In this document: positions 17,821 through 25,879 of the stretch, one piece after another
Position numbering within the stretch: position 1 is the stretch's first letter
Layout of the letters: each line of letters begins with the position of its first letter
NCBI RefSeq assembly: GCF_012221945.1
Contig: NZ_CP032549.1
Coordinates: 1,426,001-1,490,000, forward strand
From: Glutamicibacter mishrai
GTDB taxonomy: Bacteria > Actinomycetota > Actinomycetes > Actinomycetales > Micrococcaceae
Length of the DNA: 64,000 nt
Reading direction: 5' to 3'
Notes under the pieces: model-generated
Database searches by the model: none
Told to the model about the DNA's origin: nothing
What the model saw: the letters and a program-made list of their open reading frames with translations, nothing else
Translations under genes and position numbers: made by a program

Positions 17821-18065
17821 GTCTGCTAGATGATAGGCATGCGGCTGAAGTGATCCTTCATTTTCATGGATGGGGCATTCGGCCGGGATGCGGCCGGTAC
17901 CAGTCCGGGAGAAAGGTCACCGTCGGAGCAACACTGTGATGGGTCACACCCCATGGGGTGGACAGTCTTCTGATCAGGCTACCGTGGTGGGCCGGTTAGC
18001 TGCCGGCCGCTCACTACCGGGAACAGACAATTCTCCCGAATGACACCGTGAGGGTCGTGTCCACT
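17586..18065 (-). mobile_element. Truncated IS110-family element with its 5' non-coding end
   Basis: The first part of an IS110-family transposase reads leftward from about 17820. Upstream of it, to about 18065, lies a structured non-coding stretch with several short inverted repeats, including CACCCCATGGGGTG. In IS110 elements this 5' region encodes the bridge RNA. The right part of the transposase and the other end of the element are missing. Boundaries are approximate and no target duplication can be defined. Confidence 0.5.
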
Positions 18066-18072
18066 ATGAGTC

Positions 18073-18372
18073 ATGCTCTCGGCCGTGGGAGGCCTGGTTC
18101 CTACCTTGCCAGCTGATCCCAGACCAGCTACTACAAGACTCACAGCCGACTTCTATGTTGAACAGAACCAGGCTCGCTTTGGCATCGAGATCGGCTTGCG
18201 GGACAAAGACGACGCCATTAGCCCCGAAACGTTGGAATATGAACTGCGACTGGCCGAGGAACGCCATGTCCCTCGGCTTTTAATCACCCCTACGTCGCTG
18301 ATGGATCAGAAGGCGTGGGACATCTTGCGGCGCGTGTGGGGTTCGCCAGAGTCTTCCGACAATAAGAACTGA
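18073..18372 (+). CDS. Unrecognised short protein or fragment
   Basis: A 99-codon frame beside the IS110 remnant. The second half, from LTADFYVEQNQARFGIEIGL to VPRLLITPTSLMDQKAWDIL, looks like real protein with alternating hydrophobic and charged stretches. The first 20 residues look random. No ribosome-binding site is evident. It may be the C-terminal fragment of a gene cut by the insertion element. I do not recognise a family. Confidence 0.3.
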   Translation: MLSAVGGLVPTLPADPRPATTRLTADFYVEQNQARFGIEIGLRDKDDAISPETLEYELRLAEERHVPRLLITPTSLMDQKAWDILRRVWGSPESSDNKN

Positions 18373-18379
18373 TGTCTGG

Positions 18380-18757
18380 CTAGCTCACCGGTGGATGCTC
18401 AGCGATGCAGAACAAGTTGCCTTCTGGATCCGCAAGGGTGGTCCACTGAACGTGTTCGTGTTCTTCAAGGACATCCCACTTGTAGGTTGCGCCCAACTCG
18501 ATCGCTCGCCGGACTTCCTCTTCACGGGAGCCCCAAGGAACAGTCAGATCCATATGCGAGTCCTGCGACTGCAGACGTGGTTCGCTGCTTGGCTGGAAGA
18601 ACATTCCGAATCCGTCTGGCCCGTTCGGCGCAAGATAGAAGCTGTCGCCTCCACCGGAGATTTCATTGCCGGTCACTGCCGACCAGAAAGTCGCTTGCGC
18701 CTGCGGATTTTCAGCGGTCATGTTGATGGCGCCGAGGGAAATCTTAGAAGAGGTCAT
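18380..18757 (-). CDS. VOC-family (glyoxalase/bleomycin-resistance fold) protein
   Basis: A 125-residue vicinal-oxygen-chelate protein with two beta-alpha-beta repeats: ISLGAINMTAENPQAQATFW opens the first and HMDLTVPWGSREEEVRRAIE the second, with a DPEGNLFCIAEHPP end. The family binds divalent metals and includes lyases, dioxygenases and resistance proteins; short solitary members like this one are usually of unknown role. I use ATG 18757 (MTSSKIS); a GTG at 18790 would add 11 residues. It converges on the 18073-18372 frame and has no operon partner. Confidence 0.75.
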   Translation of the reverse strand: MTSSKISLGAINMTAENPQAQATFWSAVTGNEISGGGDSFYLAPNGPDGFGMFFQPSSEPRLQSQDSHMDLTVPWGSREEEVRRAIELGATYKWDVLEEHEHVQWTTLADPEGNLFCIAEHPPVS

Positions 18758-18930
18758 TTCCTCACGATAGCCTGCATTGCTCTCGATCACTACTAGCTGG
18801 TCATTAGACTTTCATATGGGTATTGACGGATGACAAAGTACTTCCCTCACCTATGCAGGCGGTTCTTGGCCGCTCACAATTTCTCGCCACACTGTACATC
18901 AGCTGTTAAATCTATACGTGGCAGACTGCT

Positions 18931-18956
18931 GAGCCTATGGTGTACCCATAGGGCTC
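18931..18956. promoter_or_regulatory. Inverted repeat upstream of the desaturase
   Basis: GAGCCTATGG and CCATAGGGCTC form a 10-bp stem with one bulged base around a TGTAC centre, 53 nt before the desaturase ATG. It could be an operator or a leader hairpin. The rest of the 250-bp gap shows nothing else. Confidence 0.35.
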
Positions 18957-19008
18957 TGCCGGCGCCATCGGAAGTCCAAGGAAATCTCATCTTGCATCGA
19001 GGCTCCTC

Positions 19009-20052
19009 ATGAATTCTCATCGCTGCGACGAAAGCTACCGTCAGCTAAGTGCCTAGGTGCATGACGCGGGTTTAGCTCGGCGCAGACATGCCTACTACGC
19101 AGCGTCCATCCTCGGATGGATACTTGCACTGGCGGGCACCATGGTGGCGGTCGCCTTTCTCGGCGATACCTGGTTTCAACTTGCCGTAGCGATATTGGCA
19201 GGCGTCGTTTTGACGCAACTTGGGTTCCTGACCCACGAAGCAGCACATCGTTCGATCTTTGCCTCACGAGCATGGAACGAATGGACTCGCGCTGCATTTC
19301 TGCACTGCTGATGGGCCTGAGCTACAGCTGGTGGATGGCAAAACACAATTCGCATCACGCCAACCCGAATAAGGAAGATGCAGACCCGGATGTTCATTCA
19401 ACGGTGCTGGTTCTCACCCCTGGAGCCACCATCCGCCGAAGAGGATTTCCTGCTGAGATATCTCGTTTTCAACGATGGTTCTTCCTTCCTTTGCTGTGTT
19501 TTGAAGGATTGAACTTGCACGTGGCTTCGCTGAAGATGTTGCTCTTCACCTCTGGAGTCAGACATCGGATAGTCGAACTGCTGATGATCATTGCCAGGCA
19601 TAGCGCTCTTGCGGTGTTCCTATTGGCATACCTACCTCCGGGAAAGACCCTTGCGTTCCTGGGTGTTCAGCTAGTCGTCTTCGGGGTCATGTTGGGCGGT
19701 GCTTTCGCACTCAATCACATCGGGATGCCAACAGTTCCCCGGGGAGTTCATCTTGACTTCTTAAGACGTCAGGTTCTCATGTCCCGAAATATCAGCGACG
19801 GTCCCCTGATTCGGTTTCTGATGGACGGATTACAATACCAGCTTGAACACCATCTGTTTCCGATCATCCCCGCGCCCACAACTGCCTGAAACGCATGGCC
19901 TAGTCCGTCAGCGTTGCAAGGAACTCGGCATTAGATACACAGAGAAGAGCTTGTCCGAAGCGTTGTTCCATGTCGTTTCGTACCTGAATCAGGTGGGATT
20001 GCGGACTCAAGATCCCTACGCATGTCCCTTGGTCCAGAGATACCGTGGCTGA
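19009..20052 (+). pseudogene. Membrane fatty-acid desaturase, inactivated
   Basis: A diiron acyl-lipid desaturase in three pieces. The first piece, from ATG 19009, has an in-frame TAG just before GTG 19054, then GFLTHEAAHRSIF (the first HxxxH-type box) and ends in TGA near 19311. The second piece is one base out of register and holds WWMAKHNSHHANPN (the second box) and YQLEHHLFP (the third HxxHH-type box). Near 19870 the frame shifts back to give RPQLPETHGLVRQRCKELG, the expected C-terminus. All three histidine boxes survive, so the gene was once functional, but one stop and two frameshifts prevent a full product. A ferredoxin gene follows, the usual electron donor. Confidence 0.85.
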
Positions 20053-20081
20053 CGCTAAAGAACGACAAAGTGGAGCTGACA

Positions 20082-20330
20082 ATGAAGATTAGAGTTCACG
20101 GTGCCATGTCTGTAGCCTCGGGCAATTGCGGGTTCACTGCTCCGCGGATATTTCAGAATCGCCCAGAAAATGGCGGTTTTGCGGAGCTGCTGCAGGATGA
20201 ACCTGGTGCGGAGGACCAAAAGGCCGCCCTGGAGGCAGAATATCTGTGCCCTTCTGGCGCGATCCAGATTGATAATCATCGAATTCCGGTTCAAAAATGG
20301 AGAAACGGTACACCTAGGTTCGAAGCCTAG
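20082..20330 (+). CDS. Small ferredoxin of the [3Fe-4S]/[4Fe-4S] type, probably defective
   Basis: An 82-residue ferredoxin. SVASGNCGFTAPRIF and EYLCPSGAIQ match the single-cluster actinobacterial ferredoxins that serve P450s and desaturases. The first cluster ligand should be Cys in a C-x5-C pattern; here it is Ser (SVASGNC, codon TCT), leaving only two of the usual cysteines. The ATG at 20082 has GGAG upstream. It follows the broken desaturase by 30 nt and was presumably its electron donor, so the loss of a cluster ligand fits relaxed selection after the desaturase died. It might still bind an altered cluster, but I would not count on function. Confidence 0.7.
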   Translation: MKIRVHGAMSVASGNCGFTAPRIFQNRPENGGFAELLQDEPGAEDQKAALEAEYLCPSGAIQIDNHRIPVQKWRNGTPRFEA

Positions 20331-20518
20331 GCAGTGGCATCTACAAAGCAGTGCGTCCAGCGAACAGCGAACGAGGCCTTACTGATCGTTGATCACAAGA
20401 ATCTATAGCCGGCGCATCGTTGCCCGTATTGACCCCAGCGTTGCTTCGGTCCATGCCTGGTCTTCGCGGGTAGGCGTTCCTCGCGGCGTCTTCCAAAGCT
20501 CTTGGCCAGGACGGCAAA

Positions 20519-20550
20519 CGCCCCCAGCCATAATCAATGGCTGAGGGCGC
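20519..20550 (-). terminator. Terminator of the amino-acid permease
   Basis: On the minus strand GCGCCCTCAGCCAT and ATGGCTGGGGGCG form a 13-bp stem with one G-U pair and a short loop, followed by TTT. It lies about 22 nt past the permease stop codon. Confidence 0.75.
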
Positions 20551-20571
20551 TTGTCACCTGATCGAGGATCT

Positions 20572-22035
20572 CTAGTGCTCGCTGATGCGCTCACTATTGG
20601 TGTCGTCGTGAATTGCTGTGGCATCTTGCGGTGTTCCGCGCTTCTTCAGGTTCTTGCGCACCAGTGGCCAGAAGGCAACGAGCACCACGGTGGCCAGCAA
20701 GCTGGTCCACACCTGGGTTCGACCGCTCTCGGAGCTGAGCATGACTCCCAGCACGCCGGCGATAGCGACAAACAGCAGGATGTTCAGCCACGGGTGCAGC
20801 CACATCTTCAGCTTCAAGCCGGCAACCTCTTCGGGGGTCATCTTCTGGCGCAAGCGCATCTGCGTCAGCGAAATGAAGACGTAGACGAACAATGCCACCA
20901 GGCCGGCAGAGTTCATGATGAAGTCGAAGACTCCCGAATTGGGAGCAGCGAAGTTCACGATGGTTGCGATTACCGCACCGGAAGTGGATGCCACCAGCGC
21001 CCACAGCGGGACGCCGTTCTTGGAACGGCGGGCCACGAACTTGGGTGCGAAGCCCTGGTCAGCCAGCGCGGCGAACATGCGCGAGGCCGAATACAGGCCG
21101 GAGTTGAGCACGGAAATCACCGCGGTGAAGATGACCAGCTGCATGATGATCGCCGCTCCCGGCAAGCCGAGCAGTTCGAAGACCTTGGTGAATGGCGCGG
21201 CGGCCACGTTCACTGGTTCAGGCAGCTCATCCCAAGGAATCACCATGGTGATGATCAATACGGCGCCGACGAAGAACAGCAGGATACGCCAGATCACGGT
21301 GCTGGTCGCCTGCTTGATTCCCTTGGCTGGGTCTTCCGACTCGGCCGCTGCCATCACCGCGATCTCAGTGCCGAAGTAGGAGAAGATCACCAGTGCCACA
21401 CCGGTCAGCGCCACACCGAAGCCATTCGGGGCAAAGCCTCCGTGATCCCACAGGTTGCTGACCGAGATTTCGGCATCAGGCCATAGGCCCAAGGCGAAGA
21501 GCAGACCGGCTCCGAGGAAGACCACGATGGCCAGGACCTTGATGCTCGCCAGCCAGAATTCGACCTCTCCGAAGGTGCGTACCGAGATGGCGTTGGTCCC
21601 GATGAATATCAGGATCAGCACCAGTGACCAGGCCCAGGCGGGGAGGAACGTGAACCACGAGTTCAGGGTTTCACCGCCAAGCACTGCCTCGTAGGCGAGC
21701 ACACCCACCCAGAAGTACCAGTACAGCCAGCCCACCAGGTAAGCGGCCCAATTGCCCAGCCCTACCCGGGCGTATTCCATGAAGGAACCGATCGTTGGTC
21801 GTGCGGCGGCCATCTCGCCGAGCATCCGCATGGCAAGGAATACCAGCAGGCCACCGATGAGGTAGGAGATGATTGCCGCTGGTCCCACCGAGCGGATGAC
21901 GTTGCCCGAACCGACGAACAAGCTTGCGCCGATGATTCCGCCGAGGGTAATCATCATGACGTGGCGCGAGCGCAGCCGCTTGGGCTCCGCCGTTGTTCCG
22001 GTTGGGTTGCTGGAGGGATCTTGTGTTCCTGCCAT
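20572..22035 (-). CDS. Amino-acid permease, AAT/GabP type of the APC superfamily
   Basis: A 487-residue permease with 12 hydrophobic segments. The start of the transport core, HVMMITLGGIIGASLFVGSG, is the classic signature of the amino-acid transporter family. It continues with GEMAAARPTIGSF, VIFSYFGTEIAVMAAAESED and SGLYSASRMFAALA. Relatives carry GABA, proline, lysine or aromatic amino acids. The start codon has a modest upstream region without an ideal ribosome-binding site. The gene stands alone: about 400 bp without genes precede it and a terminator follows it. Confidence 0.88.
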   Translation of the reverse strand: MAGTQDPSSNPTGTTAEPKRLRSRHVMMITLGGIIGASLFVGSGNVIRSVGPAAIISYLIGGLLVFLAMRMLGEMAAARPTIGSFMEYARVGLGNWAAYLVGWLYWYFWVGVLAYEAVLGGETLNSWFTFLPAWAWSLVLILIFIGTNAISVRTFGEVEFWLASIKVLAIVVFLGAGLLFALGLWPDAEISVSNLWDHGGFAPNGFGVALTGVALVIFSYFGTEIAVMAAAESEDPAKGIKQATSTVIWRILLFFVGAVLIITMVIPWDELPEPVNVAAAPFTKVFELLGLPGAAIIMQLVIFTAVISVLNSGLYSASRMFAALADQGFAPKFVARRSKNGVPLWALVASTSGAVIATIVNFAAPNSGVFDFIMNSAGLVALFVYVFISLTQMRLRQKMTPEEVAGLKLKMWLHPWLNILLFVAIAGVLGVMLSSESGRTQVWTSLLATVVLVAFWPLVRKNLKKRGTPQDATAIHDDTNSERISEH

Positions 22036-22459
22036 GGTGCCTCACTAGAGAAAAGTTCAATCTGCACGCGTTGCTGCAATGATTTTTCGTACGGTTCAGC
22101 ATAAACGCCACGCTGTGAGCGAAGAAATTGTGTGTCTGCGCTTCCAGAGGCGGTGATGGAGAACTGGATCGCTCAGTGAACCAAGCTTGCGCAGCATCTG
22201 AACGCCTCCATCGAGAACCCAACATAACCCCGGATGTATCTGCGAATCCACGCGGAATCCGGGGACATACCACCACTGCAAACATCAAACTCCGGTCAAA
22301 GAAGTTCTCCAGGCATGCCCGCCTGGAGAAGGATCCACGAAGCGATCTCGGTGGAGAAGCAACGCGGATCATGGGCATCAGAAACCCGGAAGAAATCACT
22401 TTTTAACAAGTCATTTACCAGTTCTGGTTGGCTGGCTCCTTATGCAACGGCAGCACGAA
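22036..22459. other. Gene-free stretch upstream of the permease
   Basis: About 420 bp that should hold the permease promoter. Frames on both strands are short, overlap one another and have no ribosome-binding sites or recognisable domains. I see no gene or clear operator. Confidence 0.5.
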
Positions 22460-22496
22460 GCCGGCGCCTCTTCCCTTGGAGGGAAGAAGCGCCGGC
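22460..22496 (-). terminator. Terminator after the tctA remnant
   Basis: GCCGGCGC-CTCTTCCCT and its complement AGGGAAGA-AGCGCCGGC form a long stem (about 16 bp, one mismatch) with a 3-nt loop, 18 nt beyond the tctA stop. Thus the 3' regulation of the old gene is still intact. Confidence 0.75.
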
Positions 22497-22513
22497 AACG
22501 TGTTCAGCAGGTC

Positions 22514-23734
22514 CTAGACGCTGGTCAATTCACTGGCTGAGGCAGACTCTGCGTCAGCCTGTTTGCGGCTGCGAATATGCTTCCACGCGGTGAAGGCCAC
22601 GGTGATCACGAGGATTGCGTACAGCACGATGGTGATCGGGCTGGAGACCAGGATTCCCATGTCCCCTTCGGAAACGGTCAGCGCGCGGCGCAGTTCGGTT
22701 TCCGCCAGCGGGCCGAGGATCACGGCAATCAGCACCGGAGCCAATGGGATCTCGTAGCGGCGCATGACAAAACCGAGAAGGCCGACGCCCAGTAGGATCC
22801 ACAGATCCAAGATGGCCGCGCTGATCGCGTACACGCCCAGCACCGAGAGCACCGTAATGCCGGCATACAGGTATTGGCGTCGAACCAGCAGCAGCTTGGC
22901 CCACAGCACCGTGAACTGCATGTTCATTATCAGCAGGATGACCAGGCCGATGAACAGCGAGGCGAGCAGGGTCCAGACCATCGGGCCGCTGCGTTCGAAG
23001 AGCAGCGGGTCTGGCTGCATGCCGTACTGTTGGAAGGCGGCGATCATGATGGCCGCAGTCGCCGAGGTCGGCAGGCCCAGCGCCAGTAGTGCGCCCATGG
23101 CGGTACCGGCCGTCGCGTTCGTGGCTGCTTCCGGAGCAGCCGCACCGCGGATCGAGCCCATCTGGCCGAACTCGATATCGCCGCGGCGCTTGGCCAGGCG
23201 CTTTTCGGTGGCGTAGGCCAGGAAGGTCGGAACCTCGGAACCGCCAGCGGGAATGATGCCGAAGGGCAGGCCGAAAGCGGTGCCGCGCAACCATGCAGGC
23301 AGTGCTTTCTTGATGTCGTGCCGGTGCAGGCGGGGACGTCCGCTGGGCTTGATCTTCTCGGCATCCGGGTCGCGGTGGATACGCGAGGCAATGTGCAGCA
23401 CTTCACCCAAAGCCAGCAGGCCCACGGTGATCACGACAATGGAGATGCCGTCGAAGAGCTGCGGCAGGCCCAGGGTGTAGCGAATGGTGCCCGAAGGGCC
23501 GTCAACACGCACCAGGGCGAAGACCAGGCCGATGGCCAGAGCCGCCAGGCCCTTGATGATCGATTCGGAAACCACCGAGGAAATCGCGAGGAAGGCGAAG
23601 ACCGCCAGGGCGAAGTATTCGGCCGGTCCGAAGGCGGTAGCCAGCTTGACCAGGGTCGGTGCGAAGAATACGACCACGGTGGTGGCCAGCAGGCCGCCGT
23701 AGTAGACGCCGGCGAACATGATGAACGCCGCGGT
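22514..23734 (-). pseudogene. tctA: Tripartite tricarboxylate transporter permease TctA, truncated and internally deleted
   Basis: The remnant carries most of a TctA large membrane subunit: AAFIMFAGVYYGG, FFAPTLVKLATAFGPAEYFAL, AFGLPFGIIPAGGSEVPTF, KRRGDIEFGQMGSIRGAAAPE and ALGLPTSATAAIMIAAFQQY. The first 65 or so residues are gone, replaced by antisense sequence of a GntR regulator. A second defect is internal: after VYYGG the normal stretch of roughly 50 residues containing the MYGGS...NTPGE motif is absent and the sequence resumes at LLATTVVVFFAP. The partner genes tctB and tctC are missing too. The open frame runs to 24046 only because of the fusion. No function is likely. Confidence 0.88.
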
Positions 23735-23737
23735 GCG

Positions 23738-24092
23738 CACCGAGGTCGACCTCGCCCGCCTGCAGGGGCTGGTTGATCGCGATCTGGCGCTGAGCGATCC
23801 CGATGACGCCACCCGCTTGTCGACAAATATCGGCTTCCACCGGGCGCTATGGCACGCTGCGCACAACCCGGTATTGGAGGACCTGCTGGAGCGCTTGGCC
23901 ACGCACCAGATCCACGCACCTTCATCCACGTTGTCGGTGGGCACCCGCTGGGTTGATTCCCTGGGCGAGCACCAGAGCATCGTTGACAGCATTCGCGATC
24001 GCGATGCCGCCAAGGCGCGCGATCTCATCCAGGCGCATATGGCCACCGCGAAGTCGATGCGCCTGAAGATGTTTGCGAATTTGATGCACTAG
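23738..24092 (+). pseudogene. GntR-family regulator, FCD domain remnant
   Basis: The remaining 115 or so residues are the C-terminal FCD ligand-binding domain: RLSTNIGFHRALWHAAHNPV, LEDLLERLATHQIH, GEHQSIVDSIRDRDAAKARD and a terminal HMATAKSMRL. The histidines of the FCD metal site are visible. The N-terminal winged helix-turn-helix is missing; the sequence joins directly to the truncated tctA on the other strand around 23734-23740. The original arrangement was probably a regulator divergent from the transporter it controlled. A good terminator follows. Confidence 0.85.
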
Positions 24093-24117
24093 TTCCCACC
24101 CACACGTCGCAATCACC

Positions 24118-24160
24118 AAGCCGACCGATTCCCCAGCAACTCTCGGGAACCGGTCGGCTT
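24118..24160 (+). terminator. Terminator of the gntR remnant
   Basis: AAGCCGACCG-TTCCC and CGGGAACCGGTCGGCTT form a stem of about 15 bp with one mismatch, 26 nt after the stop codon. Confidence 0.75.
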
Positions 24161-24622
24161 CTGTGTGCCTCCCTGCGATTATTCACAGATCACCCTGAAC
24201 AGGTCATCGGAAAGCAAGACCCACGCGAGACTTCTCTTAGTGGAAAACTCGACTTTTCGATTCTGATCATTATTCGCGGAGGCAACGAATGGGTAGTCAC
24301 GACGAAGGGAACTGGATCCTTGAGTGCCGGGCAAAGGTCGGGCACGACCTTCGACTTCTTCCCAACAATGTGGAAGTTCGCCTCTGAATAGGCCAGAAGA
24401 GCATTGCTTTCAACACGGAAGCAACCATCTGCAAACTTTGGTAAAACGATTGCTCCAATTTGACAACTGATTGTGAGCTCGATGCCCAACACTTACCGTT
24501 GCCAACCGCATGCTGCATGCCTATGGTTCAACGATATAAGAGAGGTGCGTGCTTGTTAGTCATAATGTCCGCCGTATGAATTATGAGTAAATTGGTTACT
24601 CAGAATTTTGGTGGAGGACTTT
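24161..24622. other. Gene-free stretch upstream of Fic
   Basis: About 460 bp, AT-richer than its surroundings near the right end. A 100-codon minus-strand frame (24190-24492) has no ribosome-binding site and no recognisable domain. The right part should hold the fic promoter. Confidence 0.45.
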
Positions 24623-25819
24623 ATGAGCAATCCTGATTCCTGGCCACAACTCGCCTATGAAGAACATATTTGGGAGTCCTCCGCTCACTTTTGGGGCGTC
24701 AACGCCGAATACACCAACACAGGACTGCGCTATGCAGCAGCCATTCCTCCACAGATCGCGTCCCAAAGCATTAGCGGGCTCAACGCCAGCACTCTGCGCC
24801 ATGCAGAGCAAGCAACCATGGAACTCATACGGTTCGATCAAGAACTCGGATCAATGATCGCCAATTTTGCTCCTGTACTGCTACGGTCAGAGTCCGCTTC
24901 TTCTTCGCAAATCGAAAACCTTTCCGCCAGCGCACGAGCTATCTTCAGCGCCGAACTTGGCCTGATCAAGAGTCGCAACGCAGAAATGATCGCTGCCAAT
25001 ACCAAAGCGATGGAAGCTGCCATTGACTTGGCTGAGGAAATAAGCAGCGGCTCAATCCTTAAAATGCACGAAGTTCTCATGTCTTCGCAAAATATTCATG
25101 CACCAGGTCAGTGGCGTGATGAACCGGTATGGATCGGCACCAATAGCCACAGCCCCCATGGGGCAGAATACGTGGCACCGCATTCTGCGCGTGTGCCAGA
25201 ACTCGTCGATGACCTTGTGCTTTTCCTTCAGCGACAAGATATTCCCCCGCTGGTTCAAGTGGCTTTAGTTCACGCCCAGTTCGAAGCAATCCACCCTTTC
25301 ACAGACGGGAACGGACGCACCGGCCGTGCACTAGCTCAGTCCACCCTCCGACACCGAGGTATTACGCGTAATGTAGCCATGCCCGTATCCGCCGGGCTTT
25401 TAGCAGACATCGACGGGTACCATCAGGCACTCACCGACTACAGGCAAGGCAAACCAGAGGCCATCATCCAAGCCTTCTCCGCGGCCTCGCTACGGGCGGT
25501 CGCGAACACACGGCAGCTCGTCACTGAAATTACTGAGCTCCGAAATTCATGGAACGACCGGTTCCACGCACGCAAATCAAGCAACGCGTGGGCAATCCTT
25601 GATTTGCTTATGACACAACCTGTTGTTACTGCGGCAACCGCAGCACAACACCTCGGCGTAAAAACACCGAACGTCTACCCGCCGCTGAAAGCATTGGTTG
25701 AAGCAGGAGTTCTCCAGTCAAAAAACGAGCACAAGCTCGGATTATTTTGGCGTAGCGACGAAGTGCTTCAGGCAATCGACCGGTTCGCTAAACGTGCAGG
25801 AAAGCGCAGCAAATCTTGA
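24623..25819 (+). CDS. Fic-family protein adenylyltransferase, class II
   Basis: A 398-residue Fic protein. The catalytic loop HPFTDGNGRTGRAL, near residue 224, has every residue of the HPFx(D/E)GNGRxxR consensus, so AMP transfer from ATP to a target hydroxyl is expected. The N-terminal Fic_N region contains SSQIENL, fitting the (S/T)xxxE(G/N) inhibitory helix, which places it in class II with the inhibition motif N-terminal to the Fic domain. A C-terminal winged helix (TAATAAQHLGVKTPNVYPPL) may bind DNA. ATG 24623 follows GGAGG at ideal spacing. It stands alone, with no separate antitoxin gene. The target is unknown. Confidence 0.9.
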   Translation: MSNPDSWPQLAYEEHIWESSAHFWGVNAEYTNTGLRYAAAIPPQIASQSISGLNASTLRHAEQATMELIRFDQELGSMIANFAPVLLRSESASSSQIENLSASARAIFSAELGLIKSRNAEMIAANTKAMEAAIDLAEEISSGSILKMHEVLMSSQNIHAPGQWRDEPVWIGTNSHSPHGAEYVAPHSARVPELVDDLVLFLQRQDIPPLVQVALVHAQFEAIHPFTDGNGRTGRALAQSTLRHRGITRNVAMPVSAGLLADIDGYHQALTDYRQGKPEAIIQAFSAASLRAVANTRQLVTEITELRNSWNDRFHARKSSNAWAILDLLMTQPVVTAATAAQHLGVKTPNVYPPLKALVEAGVLQSKNEHKLGLFWRSDEVLQAIDRFAKRAGKRSKS

Positions 25820-25879
25820 ACCGAGCCCATTGATATTATCTGCGGGAGATAAGCCGAAGATTGCCGGGTTCAACCAAAC

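Noticed and set aside
22514..24046. A single 510-residue TctA protein
   Set aside because: The first 100 residues are antisense GntR sequence and do not resemble any TctA N-terminus; the gene is a truncated remnant.
24190..24492. A 100-codon minus-strand gene
   Set aside because: No ribosome-binding site, no recognisable domain, and it ignores the surrounding gene structure.
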